Part shown: in pieces, positions 43,201-45,629 of the stretch
How positions within the stretch are numbered: the first letter of the stretch is position 1
Layout of the letters: each line of letters begins with the position of its first letter
Source: Hippopus hippopus
Lineage: Eukaryota > Mollusca > Bivalvia > Cardiida > Cardiidae
Assembly (NCBI GenBank): GCA_946811185.2
Contig: OX328103.1
Coordinates: 3,848,132 to 3,912,131 of the forward strand
Length of the DNA stretch: 64,000 bases
Direction: 5' to 3'
The notes under the pieces: generated by a model
Told to the model about the DNA's origin: nothing
Databases searched by the model: none
What the model saw: the letters and a program-made list of their open reading frames with translations, nothing else
Made by a program: the position numbers and the translations under genes

Positions 43201-43413
43201 ACATGCTGTGCTCTTGTGTATATGTGTAGTCTGCTCTTGCTGCACAAAAAAAAATGTACCTACAGGTACATGATAAAGATTCTTTGATATATTTCAGGTC
43301 ATGTGAGTTGTGAAGATAAATTTGCATGGTGCTACCTCGTCCCAGATCACGGAGTCTGTCATAAAGCCATGTACACTAAAAACTGTTGTAAATCTTGCAG
43401 CAAGGCACGGTGA
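1011..43413 (+). CDS. ADAMTS16/18: ADAMTS16/18-like secreted metalloprotease, 20 coding exons, 5' end outside window
   Basis: Secreted zinc endopeptidase of the extracellular matrix. Joining exons 1011-1282, 9821-9904, 11378-11537, 12812-12917, 13224-13361, 20607-20760, 21298-21393, 22334-22482, 23144-23319, 23755-23885, 24573-24696, 25753-25997, 26950-27218, 27874-28081, 30017-30210, 30894-31089, 33482-33670, 37893-38099, 42350-42497 and 43298-43413 gives one open frame of 1119 residues plus TGA, every junction GT-AG with matching phase. Residues counted from the first whole codon: prodomain end 1-58, catalytic 59-252, disintegrin-like 253-336, TSR1 357-409, Cys-rich 410-527, spacer 528-640, TSR2-TSR8 643-1076, PLAC 1086-1115. 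Spacer ([27 protein letters not shown]) and PLAC ([11 protein letters not shown]) fit the ADAMTS16/18 branch as I recall it; human members have six TSRs in all, this one eight. Signal peptide and most of the prodomain are missing only because the window starts downstream of them. Orthology is inferred without alignment. Confidence 0.93.
1283..1560 (+). repeat. Tandem partial copies of the preceding exon's 3' end
   Basis: The last 50-60 bases of the upstream exon plus its donor (ACCATAAACATGGAGATGCA ... AATATG|GTAAGTAC) recur in the intron at 1332-1442 (ending AATGTG|GTAAGTAC, itself with a short internal duplication) and at 1489-1552 (ending AATATG|GTAAGTAG). The copies keep a GT donor but have no acceptor. 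Confidence 0.85.
1561..3210. other. Intron 1 stretch without recognised genes
   Basis: AT-rich intron sequence. Short open frames here lack exon signals or family resemblance. The segment near 2590-2670 faintly resembles a decayed family A end. Confidence 0.5.
3211..3423 (-). repeat. Family B hairpin MITE
   Basis: TTAA-type ends, with a central palindrome near 3328-3382 built on GATCAGACTGCACG/CGTGCAGTCTGATC. Reverse orientation relative to the copy at 7766-7978: it ends GCGCTTAGCAGCC near the right side. Confidence 0.75.
3424..5400. other. Intron 1 with decayed repeats
   Basis: Degenerate family A pieces at about 3645-3900 and 4020-4110. At 4645 a Tc1/mariner-style end (CAGTGGAACCCCGTTAGAAC) has no matching partner that I could find. 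The rest is AT-rich with no gene signal. Confidence 0.45.
5409..5860. repeat. Two family B hairpin fragments
   Basis: Palindrome remnants at about 5440-5510 and 5703-5756 (GATCAAGATCAGACTAC and its near complement). Both are truncated and lack the full terminal regions. Confidence 0.55.
6015..6215 (+). repeat. Family A hairpin MITE with mirrored arm change
   Basis: The palindrome at 6094-6160 is perfect over its full 67 bp even though one arm reads GTGGAAAAAGG and the other CCTTTTTCCAC, where the commoner form has GTGGGAAAAGG and CCTTTTCCCAC. The outer ends are degraded. Confidence 0.85.
6428..7080 (+). repeat. Array of three family A MITEs sharing TTAA junctions
   Basis: Copies at 6428-6623, 6620-6847 and 6844-7080. 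Neighbouring copies share one TTAA (GGTAAAGAGTTAACTCTTTACC at 6611-6632 read as two halves). The first lacks the left hairpin arm; the third has a degenerate end. Confidence 0.8.
7205..7628 (-). repeat. Two family A MITE copies
   Basis: A reverse copy at 7205-7436 with a slightly broken hairpin (GCTAGTAACCAGC), and a partial reverse copy at 7485-7628 that keeps only the right half after the palindrome. Confidence 0.75.
7766..7978 (+). repeat. Family B hairpin MITE, most complete copy
   Basis: Left end TTAACCCTTAGGCTGCTAAG, right end TTAGCAGGATAGGGGTTAA, with a central palindrome at about 7806-7864 (GATCAGACTGCACAG, then CGTGCAGTCTGATC). About 213 bp with no coding capacity. TTAA ends suggest a piggyBac-like target preference; the mobilising transposase is unknown. 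Its right TTAA is also the left TTAA of a family A copy. Confidence 0.85.
7975..8429 (+). repeat. Two family A MITEs in tandem, continuing the family B copy
   Basis: 7975-8204 and 8201-8429, joined through CTAA/TTAA. Both have clear palindromes. Together with 7766-7978 they form a B-A-A array with single shared junctions. Confidence 0.85.
8430..8944. repeat. Mixed repeat fragments
   Basis: A piece of family D (ATAGCCCTGTCATC, AAAAACTTTGACATTTTAT) at about 8620-8685 and a decayed family A right half at about 8690-8800. The 127-codon minus-strand frame across this region is repeat-derived. Confidence 0.5.
8945..9164 (+). repeat. Family C MITE lacking its hairpin
   Basis: Ends TATAAGCCATGCT and AGCCCTGCTCATATA match the terminal repeats of the 45255-45523 copy, and the body (GCTTAATGCATCTGC) matches, but the central palindrome has been reduced to about 25 bases. 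Confidence 0.7.
9353..9489. repeat. Imperfect inverted repeat
   Basis: GTGAAAGATCAAAATTTATT... and ...GAATGTTGATCTTTCAGT form arms of about 55 bp around a short loop that also pairs (TCACTCC...TTGTGAAAA). Probably a fold-back MITE of another family. Confidence 0.6.
9821..9904 (+). CDS. ADAMTS16/18: ADAMTS exon: catalytic domain
   Basis: An 84-bp phase 0-0 exon between TTACTTCAG and GTAAGT. It encodes 28 residues (91-118) containing [20 protein letters not shown], the second strand region of the metalloprotease fold, then LLEGDE. Both flanking introns are phase 0, so skipping would keep the frame but would destroy the catalytic fold. Confidence 0.93.
9945..10641 (+). repeat. Family E dispersed repeat
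   Basis: Starts TTTTTAGCTCTACTGGCTGA and ends GGCCCTTCAGGGCCTCTAG. Contains about three diverged units of some 150 bp with TTGTTTACGCGATAAAGTC and ATCTCATCAATAGC. It shares both ends with 52151-53056. A CTGTCTGTCCGTC run follows the start. Confidence 0.75.
10649..11007 (+). repeat. Two truncated family A MITEs
   Basis: The left arm at 10649-10795 is broken inside the hairpin (CTGGTTACC|CCACC). A second, fuller but decayed copy follows at 10796-11007. Confidence 0.65.
11035..11190. repeat. Family C fragment
   Basis: Holds the hairpin remnant (GATCAGTCCGCACAGGCTGA) and the following GGACCAGTTTACCTCTTGAT block of family C; both ends are missing. Confidence 0.55.
11378..11537 (+). CDS. ADAMTS16/18: ADAMTS exon: catalytic domain
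   Basis: Encodes residues 119-171 plus one base of 172: [20 protein letters not shown], then [13 protein letters not shown] and [16 protein letters not shown] and CDTLG are strongly conserved in ADAMTS catalytic domains. Phase 0 in, phase 1 out; donor TTG|GTAGGT. Confidence 0.95.
11589..11714. repeat. Short hAT-like MITE
   Basis: Left end CAGGGTTTCCTTGACCCCC and right end GAAAAACCCTG form a terminal inverted repeat resembling the larger element at 31648-32900. No clear target duplication was seen. Confidence 0.55.
11731..12114 (-). repeat. Family B and family A MITEs sharing one TTAA
   Basis: Family B at 11731-11944 (hairpin about 11848-11898), then family A at 11941-12114 with a shortened left half but an intact GCTGGTAACCAGC centre. 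The junction GGGTTAAAG has a single TTAA. Confidence 0.75.
12268..12616 (-). repeat. Family A MITE copy and fragment
   Basis: 12268-12475 has lost most of the left hairpin arm; a second decayed right half lies at 12507-12616. Confidence 0.65.
12812..12917 (+). CDS. ADAMTS16/18: ADAMTS exon: zinc-binding motif
   Basis: Encodes residues 172-206 and two bases of 207. It ends in [10 protein letters not shown], the first part of the zinc motif: His202, catalytic Glu203 and His206. The exon stops inside the motif (phase 2), and the next exon adds NFGMFHD. Donor AA|GTGAGT. Confidence 0.96.
13048..13208 (-). repeat. Family A MITE remnant abutting a splice acceptor
   Basis: Left end TTTACCAAACAATCC, right end CATTTGGTAAAGAGTTAA; the hairpin is deleted. 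The terminal TTAA is 15 bp before the downstream exon, so the likely branch-point region is repeat sequence. Confidence 0.75.
13224..13361 (+). CDS. ADAMTS16/18: ADAMTS exon: third zinc ligand and Met-turn
   Basis: Completes HExxHxxGxxHD (residues 202-213, third ligand His212) and carries the Met-turn IMSP with Met227, so the protease looks catalytically competent. It ends in [11 protein letters not shown] at the end of the catalytic domain. A family A repeat end lies 15 bp upstream of the exon, so part of the acceptor region is repeat-derived. Confidence 0.96.
13393..15680. repeat. Family H long repeat with internal tandem units
   Basis: Begins GTGCTTCCCGAAGGGGGGAG. From about 13700 to 15240 it consists of about nine diverged units of some 130-150 bp containing GAACCATAACTCT, GAGTTATTGCCCTTTGTAAA and AACTTCAAACTTCATATACA. 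Ends near CGACGGCTCTTGTTTTAC. A SINE interrupts it at 14316-14582. No coding frame. Confidence 0.75.
14316..14582 (+). mobile_element. tRNA-derived SINE with target-site duplication
   Basis: A-box-like TGGCTCAGTGGTGAGCG near 14328 and B-box-like GAGTTCGATACC near 14373; the tail is GCGTTAAACCCCAGTACAAC followed by CAACCAA. Flanked by CATATACAGATAG (14303-14315) and CATACACAGATAG (14583-14595), a 12-of-13 target-site duplication. Inserted in a family H unit. Confidence 0.85.
16935..17477. mobile_element. Nested MITE with TTAA ends
   Basis: TTAAAGGTGGACC at the left and ACCCACCTTTAA at the right give an inverted repeat of about 10 bp beginning and ending in TTAA. It lies inside the fold-back element between two of its units. 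No coding capacity. Confidence 0.65.
18348..18473 (-). repeat. Internally deleted family A MITE, CCCAAAC end subtype
   Basis: Left end TTAACTCTTTCCCAAAC and right end GTTTGGGAAAGGGTTAA match each other exactly at the position where most copies have ACCAAAC/GTTTGGT. The right hairpin arm is missing. Confidence 0.75.
20045..20435 (+). repeat. Family G dispersed repeat with CTGT microsatellite
   Basis: GTCTCCCCCCATCAGGGTTG at the left and AAGGGGGGAGACAGCTG at the right form rough inverted ends. A (TGTC)n run lies at 20093-20123, followed by GAACCATAACTCTGG text related to family H. No gene. Confidence 0.6.
20607..20760 (+). CDS. ADAMTS16/18: ADAMTS exon: disintegrin-like domain, first half
   Basis: Encodes residues 253-304, including [26 protein letters not shown] and FGSKARLC, the ADAMTS disintegrin-like signature. 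There is no RGD loop, as is usual in ADAMTS. The donor AAG|GTTGGT is weak. It follows the largest repeat-filled intron apart from intron 1 (7.2 kb). Confidence 0.94.
20930..21107 (-). repeat. Family A MITE
   Basis: Clear hairpin (AAAATGCTGGTAACCAGC centre) and right end, ending at TTAA 21104-21107; the left end is truncated at about 20930. Confidence 0.75.
21298..21393 (+). CDS. ADAMTS16/18: ADAMTS exon: disintegrin-like domain, second half
   Basis: A 96-bp phase 0-0 exon (residues 305-336) encoding [18 protein letters not shown] and [16 protein letters not shown] and the [11 protein letters not shown] block are hallmarks of the ADAMTS16/18 disintegrin-like module. Acceptor TTTATAG, donor AAG|GTTTGT. 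Confidence 0.94.
21494..21722 (+). repeat. Family A MITE, near-complete reference copy
   Basis: Useful type copy of 229 bp: TTAACCCTTTACCACAC left end; AAATTGAAAGCATTTGCAGA body; 67-bp palindrome beginning GAAAATTTTGTGGGAAAAGG, centre GCTGGTTACCAGC, and ending CCTTTTCCCACAATGTTTTC; right end GTGTGGTAAAGGGTTAA. Ends are imperfect inverted repeats starting with TTAA. There is no coding capacity, so any mobility depended on a transposase elsewhere. Confidence 0.85.
21880..22203. repeat. Family A fragment and copy
   Basis: A partial right half at about 21880-21975, then a fuller forward copy at 21975-22203 with hairpin centre GCTGGTTACCAAC and a degraded right end. Confidence 0.65.
22334..22482 (+). 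CDS. ADAMTS16/18: ADAMTS exon: end of disintegrin-like domain and TSR1
   Basis: Encodes residues 337-385 plus two bases. WCRQGKC closes the disintegrin-like region. TSR1 follows with [10 protein letters not shown], two overlapping WxxW C-mannosylation motifs, and CTRTCGGG, which fits the CxxTCG O-fucosylation motif. Donor TT|GTGAGT. Confidence 0.95.
22894..23124 (+). repeat. Family A MITE adjacent to a splice acceptor
   Basis: Full-length copy with a palindrome at about 23000-23070. Its terminal TTAA (23121-23124) lies 19 bp upstream of the next ADAMTS exon, so it probably contributes the branch-point region. Confidence 0.85.
23144..23319 (+). CDS. ADAMTS16/18: ADAMTS exon: end of TSR1 and start of Cys-rich domain
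   Basis: Residues 386-444. KMCNVQDCP closes TSR1; [20 protein letters not shown] followed by WKP is the conserved start of the cysteine-rich domain. The acceptor AG is 18 bp downstream of the TTAA end of a family A repeat. Donor GATG|GTAAGA, phase 1. Confidence 0.94.
23400..23750. other. Intron 9 without recognised features
   Basis: Contains a GAGGACCACGATCATGACAT stretch and AAAAGACCACCTGCTGTAAG text of a kind common in animal dispersed repeats. No complete element or gene found. Confidence 0.35.
23755..23885 (+). CDS. ADAMTS16/18: ADAMTS exon: cysteine-rich domain
   Basis: Residues 445-488. [17 protein letters not shown] and [19 protein letters not shown] match the CKLxC and DGTxC...VCIDGxC pattern of ADAMTS cysteine-rich domains. 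Phase 1 in, phase 0 out; acceptor TTTCCAG, donor AAG|GTGGGT. Confidence 0.93.
24318..24510 (+). mobile_element. Possible decayed SINE
   Basis: GTTTGAATTCCTGCTCAG resembles a B box, and the segment ends GTGTTAAATGCCAAACACAC, similar to SINE tails elsewhere in the window. The A box is not convincing. Confidence 0.4.
24573..24696 (+). CDS. ADAMTS16/18: ADAMTS exon: end of Cys-rich domain, spacer begins
   Basis: Residues 489-529 plus one base. NVGCDW and [13 protein letters not shown] are the canonical CGVCxGDNSxC ending of the ADAMTS cysteine-rich domain; the spacer starts just after it. Donor ACA|GTAAGT. Confidence 0.95.
24762..25085 (+). repeat. Family F dispersed repeat
   Basis: Starts AAGGTGAGCTTTTGTGATGT and ends GAGCCAATGGCCCTCTTGTT, the same ends as 37275-37693. 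Contains TAGAGGCCACATTTTCAGTT. Confidence 0.65.
25085..25641 (-). repeat. Family A fragment and full copy
   Basis: A decayed piece at 25085-25240, then a reverse copy at 25414-25641 with a near-perfect hairpin (centre GCTGGTAACCAGC) and TTAA at both ends. Confidence 0.7.
25753..25997 (+). CDS. ADAMTS16/18: ADAMTS exon: spacer domain
   Basis: Residues 530-611, the cysteine-free spacer: [53 protein letters not shown] and [13 protein letters not shown]. The WPG and YNEPE blocks are what place the gene near ADAMTS16/18. The spacer normally binds matrix and substrate exosites. Acceptor after a run of T; donor GAG|GTACGA. Confidence 0.95.
26090..26320 (+). repeat. Family D dispersed repeat
   Basis: Family D core text: GCAAAAACTTTGACATTTT, GAACCCATAGAAG, GTTTTGCCC, and the end TTGGCACCCACATGCAGTGC followed by TCTTG. 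Other copies at 31360, 35725, 39685, 42935, 45760, 53280 and 58142 (minus). Confidence 0.65.
26324..26550 (-). repeat. Family A MITE with mirrored hairpin and end changes
   Basis: The palindrome at 26379-26445 has a variant centre, AAATTGCTCGTAATGAGCAATTT read as two halves of 11 and 12 bases: both arms carry the A-to-T and G-to-C changes. The ends are the CCCAAAC/GTTTGGG subtype. Confidence 0.85.
26640..26935. repeat. Family B hairpin fragment and decayed family A piece
   Basis: Palindrome at about 26656-26713 (GATCAGACTGCATG/CTGTGCAGTCTGATC); then a family A remnant at about 26790-26935 just before the next ADAMTS exon. Confidence 0.6.
26950..27218 (+). CDS. ADAMTS16/18: ADAMTS exon: spacer end and TSR2
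   Basis: Residues 612-700 plus two bases. [17 protein letters not shown] ends the spacer. TSR2 starts near [10 protein letters not shown] and ends at CNEQAC. It is atypical: CSEKCAGG lacks the Ser/Thr needed for O-fucosylation and the first Gly after the cysteine. Donor AAG|GTGAGT (phase 2). Confidence 0.94.
27474..27815 (-). repeat. Two decayed family A MITEs sharing TTAA
   Basis: 27474-27650 and 27647-27815 meet at one TTAA (AAAAAGTTAACCCTTTACC). The hairpins are mostly lost. Confidence 0.6.
27874..28081 (+). CDS. ADAMTS16/18: ADAMTS exon: TSR3 and start of TSR4
   Basis: Residues 701-770. TSR3 has [16 protein letters not shown] and a strongly basic middle ([18 protein letters not shown]) that could bind heparan sulfate. 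TSR4 begins WHMKKWSS, and the exon ends exactly before its first cysteine in phase 0. Donor TCT|GTAAGT. Confidence 0.94.
28196..28315. repeat. Perfect long inverted repeat
   Basis: Arms of about 45 bp: AAGAGAACTTTTTTTGTTTT with CATGGAGGTATGAAAAA, and the complement on the right, around a loop of about 25 bp. A fold-back element in intron 14; a half-related fragment (TTTTCATGGAGCTATGAAAA) lies at 29020. Confidence 0.7.
28407..28635 (+). repeat. Family A MITE
   Basis: Complete copy with TTAA ends; the hairpin differs from perfect by one A/G (GGAAAAAGAG against CTCCTTTTCC). Confidence 0.85.
28640..29160. other. Intron 14 stretch without recognised features
   Basis: AT-rich; holds GCGCGGCAAAACTGC and GTGACGTAAAG near 28660 and no gene signal. 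Confidence 0.35.
29161..29585 (+). repeat. Two family A MITEs sharing TTAA
   Basis: 29161-29361 (right arm of the hairpin deleted after GCTGGTTACC) and 29358-29585 (full hairpin, one mismatch at the apex) share a single TTAA. Confidence 0.8.
29695..29830 (+). mobile_element. SINE fragment
   Basis: Lacks the tRNA-like head but carries the body shared with 54949-55160: GGGCAAAACACTTGAGAGCC and CATACATGAATATGTG. Confidence 0.55.
30017..30210 (+). CDS. ADAMTS16/18: ADAMTS exon: TSR4 and linker
   Basis: Residues 771-834 plus two bases. It starts at the first TSR4 cysteine (CSVTCGKG, O-fucosylation motif intact), has basic VRCRSKKK, and closes with CEKRDCP. About 20 extra residues follow (815-835) with two cysteines, CPRAQC, before TSR5. 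Acceptor TTGTAG; weak donor AGAG|GTTTGA, with a family A repeat starting 17 bp downstream. Confidence 0.91.
30227..30620 (-). repeat. Two family A MITEs sharing TTAA, next to a splice donor
   Basis: 30227-30460 and 30457-about 30620 share TTAA. The first starts 17 bp after the weak GTTTGA donor of the preceding ADAMTS exon. Confidence 0.75.
30660..30785 (-). mobile_element. tRNA-derived SINE
   Basis: Minus strand reads CTGGCTCAGTGGTAAAGTG (A box) then GGTTGAAGCCTCACTGG (B box region) and CGTGGGAGTGTCCTCTGACA. Same family as 54949-55160. Confidence 0.65.
30894..31089 (+). CDS. ADAMTS16/18: ADAMTS exon: TSR5 and start of TSR6
   Basis: Residues 835-900. TSR5 reads [16 protein letters not shown]; valine replaces the O-fucosylated Ser/Thr and the usual WS..W is reduced. 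It closes with CNLQDC. TSR6 begins [10 protein letters not shown]. Acceptor CATTCCAG, donor GAG|GTATGA, phase 0. Confidence 0.93.
31228..31302. repeat. Short hairpin element
   Basis: AAACCCTATGTTATGGGTAC and GTACCCACAACATAGGGTTT enclose CTCATTAGAATCGTC/AATTCTTATGA; 75 bp with nearly complete self-complementarity. Confidence 0.65.
31360..31620 (+). repeat. Family D dispersed repeat
   Basis: GGTATTGTCATAGCCCTGTT start, GGGAACCCATACAACAGG middle, GCATGGCACC...TTCTCTTGTT end. Confidence 0.6.
31648..32900. mobile_element. 1.25-kb hAT-like non-autonomous transposon
   Basis: Left end CAGGGTTTTCCCTTGG, right end CAAGGAAAACCCTG; direct GTACAA on both sides (31642-31647, 32901-32906). Interior has GGGGGTCATT repeats near the left and ATGCGTCAAAACGCAC near the right, no transposase frame. 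CAGGG termini suggest hAT, though a hAT duplication would be 8 bp rather than the 6 bp seen. Confidence 0.7.
32065..32209. mobile_element. 145-bp MITE with perfect TIR and 8-bp target duplication
   Basis: 25-bp perfect inverted ends (CATAGGCACTTGGTTTCC... / ...GGAAACCAAGTGCCTATG) and direct TTTTGATG at 32057-32064 and 32210-32217. A central palindrome ATAAATACTAGTATTTAT lies at about 32131-32148. Nested in the 31648-32900 element. Confidence 0.85.
33082..33316 (+). repeat. Family A MITE, TTTCCCAAA end subtype
   Basis: TTAACTCTTTCCCAAAT left and GTGTGGGAAGGGGTTAA right. The hairpin has several unmatched changes (GCTGCTTACCAGC; CTTGTCCCAAAATG), showing that not all copies keep mirrored arms. 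Confidence 0.8.
33482..33670 (+). CDS. ADAMTS16/18: ADAMTS exon: TSR6 and start of TSR7
   Basis: A 189-bp phase 0-0 exon (residues 901-963). [17 protein letters not shown] starts at the first TSR6 cysteine; CDRGSC ends it; [10 protein letters not shown] begins TSR7. Because it runs from one TSR cysteine to the next, its loss or duplication would keep both frame and repeat register. Confidence 0.94.
33720..34260. other. Intron 17 stretch without recognised features
   Basis: AT-rich unique-looking sequence; no exon-like open frame and no complete repeat identified. Confidence 0.35.
34264..34492 (-). repeat. Family A MITE
   Basis: Complete reverse copy with TTAA ends; hairpin perfect but for CCCACAGTG in the right arm. 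Confidence 0.85.
34897..35067. repeat. Fold-back element
   Basis: Arms of about 75 bp, starting GAAATAATCTTCTTTCTAT and ending with its exact complement, with GTGGTTTATCGTTCAATAAA matched internally; loop near CTTGGGCTATGGCCCTCG. Confidence 0.75.
35094..35476 (+). repeat. Two family A MITEs sharing TTAA, first one chimeric
   Basis: 35094-35252 has the same arm (ACAAAATTTTAGAC and its complement GTCTGAAATTTTATTGT) at both ends, so it is two left arms head to head with the hairpin lost. 35249-35476 is a standard forward copy. Confidence 0.75.
35725..35996 (+). repeat. Family D dispersed repeat
   Basis: GGTATTTTCATAGCCCTGTT start and TTGGCATCTGGATGTAGTGC end, with GGGGAACCCATACAAC in the middle. 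Confidence 0.6.
36000..36600. other. Intron 17 stretch without recognised features
   Basis: AT-rich; I see no exon, RNA gene or complete repeat. Confidence 0.35.
36600..36912. repeat. Two decayed family A MITEs
   Basis: A hairpin-only fragment near 36630-36695 (AAAATGCTGGTAACCAGC) followed by a degenerate forward copy to 36912 without a hairpin centre. Confidence 0.6.
37275..37693 (+). repeat. Family F dispersed repeat
   Basis: AGCTCACCTGAGCACAAAGT start, CTCTAGAGGCCACATTTTCA twice inside in diverged form, and GGTCATTGGCCCTCTTGTTC end. Confidence 0.7.
37893..38099 (+). CDS. ADAMTS16/18: ADAMTS exon: TSR7 and start of TSR8
   Basis: A 207-bp phase 0-0 exon (residues 964-1032). [18 protein letters not shown], then CKNIPKP, then CFIMEC closing TSR7, and QWEVTGWSE opening TSR8. 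It has the same cysteine-to-cysteine layout as the preceding exon. Acceptor TGCTTAG, donor GAG|GTAAGA. Confidence 0.94.
38309..38572 (-). repeat. Family C hairpin MITE
   Basis: Ends ATATGAGCCATGCTCTGG and CATAGCTCATAT; hairpin decayed to TTCAGCCTGCACC/TTCAGGCTGACCTGG near 38489-38523. Reverse relative to the 45255 copy. Confidence 0.7.
39065..39555. repeat. Two decayed family A MITEs
   Basis: A forward copy at 39065-39295 without a clear apex, and a reverse copy at about 39332-39555 with a diverged hairpin (AAACACTGATAACCAGTATT). Confidence 0.6.
39685..40083 (+). repeat. Tandem family D copies
   Basis: Two units, 39685-39885 and 39890-40083, each with AAAACTTTGACATYTTA, GGGGAACYCATACAA and TATTTTTGACACAGTTATG; only the second keeps the ACCCACATGTGGTGCTCTTG end. 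Confidence 0.6.
40380..40560 (-). repeat. Decayed family A MITE
   Basis: Contains a run of G (GTGGGGGGGGAAAAAGTGC) in the left arm and CAGCATTTTCTGC on the right. Confidence 0.55.
40765..40850. repeat. Family B hairpin fragment
   Basis: GATCAAGATCAGACTGCACA and CAGTCTGATCTTTAAC around a 10-base loop. Confidence 0.55.
41134..41505. repeat. Two family A MITEs sharing TTAA, opposite orientations
   Basis: 41134-41283 (forward, hairpin deleted) and 41280-41505 (reverse, hairpin with a GCTGATAACCAGC apex) meet at one TTAA. Confidence 0.7.
41506..42340. other. Intron 18 stretch without recognised features
   Basis: AT-rich; small inverted repeat AAACCTGCCATCAGATTGGC / GCCAAATCAGAGGGCAGGTC at about 42046-42103. 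No gene signal. Confidence 0.4.
42350..42497 (+). CDS. ADAMTS16/18: ADAMTS exon: TSR8
   Basis: Residues 1033-1081 plus one base. [16 protein letters not shown], then CDKSMEP and CNNGEC, close the last thrombospondin repeat. Acceptor ATTTTTCAG, donor CTTG|GTAAGC (phase 1). Confidence 0.94.
42520..43216. repeat. Decayed family A MITE and family D copy in intron 19
   Basis: Family A-like sequence at 42520-42890 (AAATGCTGGCTACATGCATT apex, disrupted) and family D at 42935-43216 (GTTAGCACCCACATGCTGTG end). Confidence 0.55.
43298..43413 (+). CDS. ADAMTS16/18: ADAMTS terminal coding exon: PLAC domain and stop
   Basis: Residues 1082-1119 and TGA at 43411-43413. Six cysteines (1086, 1093, 1102, 1111, 1112, 1115) in the PLAC pattern: [29 protein letters not shown] (protease and lacunin) closes ADAMTS16 and 18 among others. 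The preceding TTTCAG acceptor is clear. Confidence 0.96.
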
Positions 43414-43830
43414 TAAAATGTTCGTAAAGATTGTGCCTTTGTTCCTGTATGGGTTCTAAAGAACCAACTGATGGTCTGGTTAAATTCCAAATATAAGTGA
43501 AACATGTGTAACTGTGTGTAACCAAGCTGAATGGAATTGTGCAAATTGCGTAGAACTACCATTGTGAAAGATGATAATTACAAAAGGTACCATTGTAAAT
43601 AGCACTGAATGGTAAACTATTTTTTTGTGTCCATATTTAATTATACATAGACATGCAGACATACAAACACAGCTTGCATGTGTAACAGTGTCTGAAGAGG
43701 TGCAAGTGGCTTCTTTATGTTAATATGAAAAAGTGGATCTTGTGTTGATATGTGTATGGAAGCCTCTGAGTGCTGCTTCTCTGTACTGATGATAAAAGTA
43801 AGACAATAAATATGGGTAAATACTGTTATT
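43414..43830 (+). other. Probable 3' untranslated region of the ADAMTS gene
   Basis: Unique-looking AT-rich sequence after the stop codon, with no recognised repeat. An AATAAA polyadenylation signal at 43805-43810, about 390 bp past the stop, is the first good candidate. The true end could be further downstream; cleavage is inferred. Confidence 0.5.
43805..43810 (+). promoter_or_regulatory. Candidate polyadenylation signal
   Basis: Canonical AATAAA hexamer downstream of the ADAMTS stop codon. Confidence 0.45.
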
Positions 43831-44770
43831 ATCTGAGTCTTCATACATATTAACTCAAACTTAAAATGCGGGTTGGACATGGTTTACTGCAGTTGATGTG
43901 TACAGTTCATTTTTCATACTAACGATGTATAATTTCAAGATAGAATGCAGTCAAACCTGTCGTAATAAACCACCTCTGGATAAAGACCATTGTGTACAAG
44001 GACCACTTCATTTTAAACACAATTTATCAGATTTAAAGAATACACCAGTGACTGAACATATGGACATGTAGTTTTCTGGTAAAGACTTCTGTGTGTCTCA
44101 CTTTGTTGTTGAAAAAAAAGCATAATTTTTTTTTTTTTTCTAAAGACCAGAATAACAAAGAAGAAGAAATATTTATGAAGTTGATCGATGCACAGAAACA
44201 CAGAGTTGGCAGATATTTGTTTACATGAACTATGTTTGAAAGTCCCTTTTGGAATTGAATGTAAAAGCAATATCAAATGCAATTAATTTGAATGTAAGAT
44301 TGTAGTTTTTATGACAAAGTGAATGTTAGAACATGTTATTTAAAGACAAGATGAAAGAAGCAGTAAAGTGTTCCTTTAGTTCCTTTAGTGCTTTATAAGC
44401 ATGTTGTGGTACTAAAATGCACATCATTGTTCAAGGGAGAGACTCGATGCTCTTGTACAAGAGAACAGAAGTGGGCAGTGGATGAAGGATGTTTTCAACA
44501 AGACAAGACTTTGTATGTATTTAAGTGATATCTGTTTTTGCATTTAAACTGTTTTAGATTATTTTTGTCGTTAGACTTCGCTTCTTTGTTTGTTGGTTGG
44601 TTGGTTGGTTGGTTGGTTGGTTTGATTTCTGTTTGGTATTTTGATCAGGCTGTTTGCCTAACTTATAGTTATTTGTTATTTCAAAAGCCAAGTAAGATAC
44701 TTTGTTAAGAATTTTTTTGACATTAAAAAAAAAAATGAAATTTAATGATTTTTAAAAAAGCATTTACATG
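43830..44770. other. Region 3' of the ADAMTS gene
   Basis: No complete repeat or gene. A (TTGG)n microsatellite lies at 44592-44622. The text near 43950-44020 (GTCAAACCTGTCGTAATAAA, GGACCACTTCATTTTA) resembles a repeat fragment also seen in intron 9. Confidence 0.4.
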
Positions 44771-44774
44771 TATA

Positions 44775-45240
44775 CTGCAGAGGAAACCATTGTCAGACAT
44801 TCCTTATTCTTACCCTATAGGAAAATTACTTTTGAAAACATTGTGAGAAAAGGTAAAAATGCTGGTAATCATGGTTTGCTTTTCCCAAAATGTTTCATTC
44901 TCTCAAAGATATGTTCTACCATTTGGGTCATATTTAAATTGAAGTCAGCAAATATTTTCAGTACGGACAAGTATAAAATTTTGTTGTTTAACAGTGGGTT
45001 CTTCACAGGTAATTTTCTTTAATCCTTTACAACACAACAGTTTTAATAACCCTGAAGAAGAAGGCTTTTGAAAACATTGTGGGAAAAGAAGAAAATGCTG
45101 GTTACCAGCCTTTTCTTTTCCCATAATGTTTTCTAACCTTCTAAGGACAAATGCCTTTACTTGAACCACACTGAATATGTCATCTGCCAATGTTTTCAAT
45201 TTGGACAAGTATAAAATTTTGTCCTGTGGTAAAGAGTTAA
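44775..45240 (-). repeat. Two family A MITEs
   Basis: Decayed 44775-45000, then 45019-45240 with TTAA at both ends and a shortened hairpin (GCTGGTTACCAGCC). Confidence 0.7.
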
Positions 45241-45254
45241 TGAAATTTTCATGA

Positions 45255-45523
45255 ATATGAGCCATGCTCTGTGAAAAGGGGGCTTCATGCATCTGCGAAA
45301 AGTTTTGGCCCAGGTCAGCCTGCGCAGTCCGCGCAGGCTGACCTGGGCCAAAACTTTTCGCTATCGGTCAATTTTCTGTATGTCAAAAGACCAATCTACC
45401 TCATGATTCAGTAGATTGTTGGACAAAATGGACTTTAAGGATCCATGACCATGTGATGACATGCTTAGTATCATGTATCACAGAGATGCATTAAGCCCCC
45501 TTTTGTCAGAGCACGGCTCATAT
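45255..45523 (+). repeat. Family C hairpin MITE, type copy
   Basis: Terminal repeats ATATGAGCCATGCTCTG and CAGAGCACGGCTCATAT; AAAAGGGGGCTTCATGCATC just inside, mirrored by ATGCATTAAGCCCCCTTTT. The perfect palindrome at about 45296-45358 (AAAGTTTTGGCCCAGGTCAG, TGCGCAGTCCGCGCA, complement) is GC-rich against an AT-rich background. No coding capacity. Confidence 0.85.
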
Positions 45524-45629
45524 GTTTTTTGTTTGTTTGAAAGATATAATGTGCATACTATAATTTTGACTGAATTATATGGTGTATAATATACATACAA
45601 GTAATAAAACAATTTCTGTCACTTTCATA

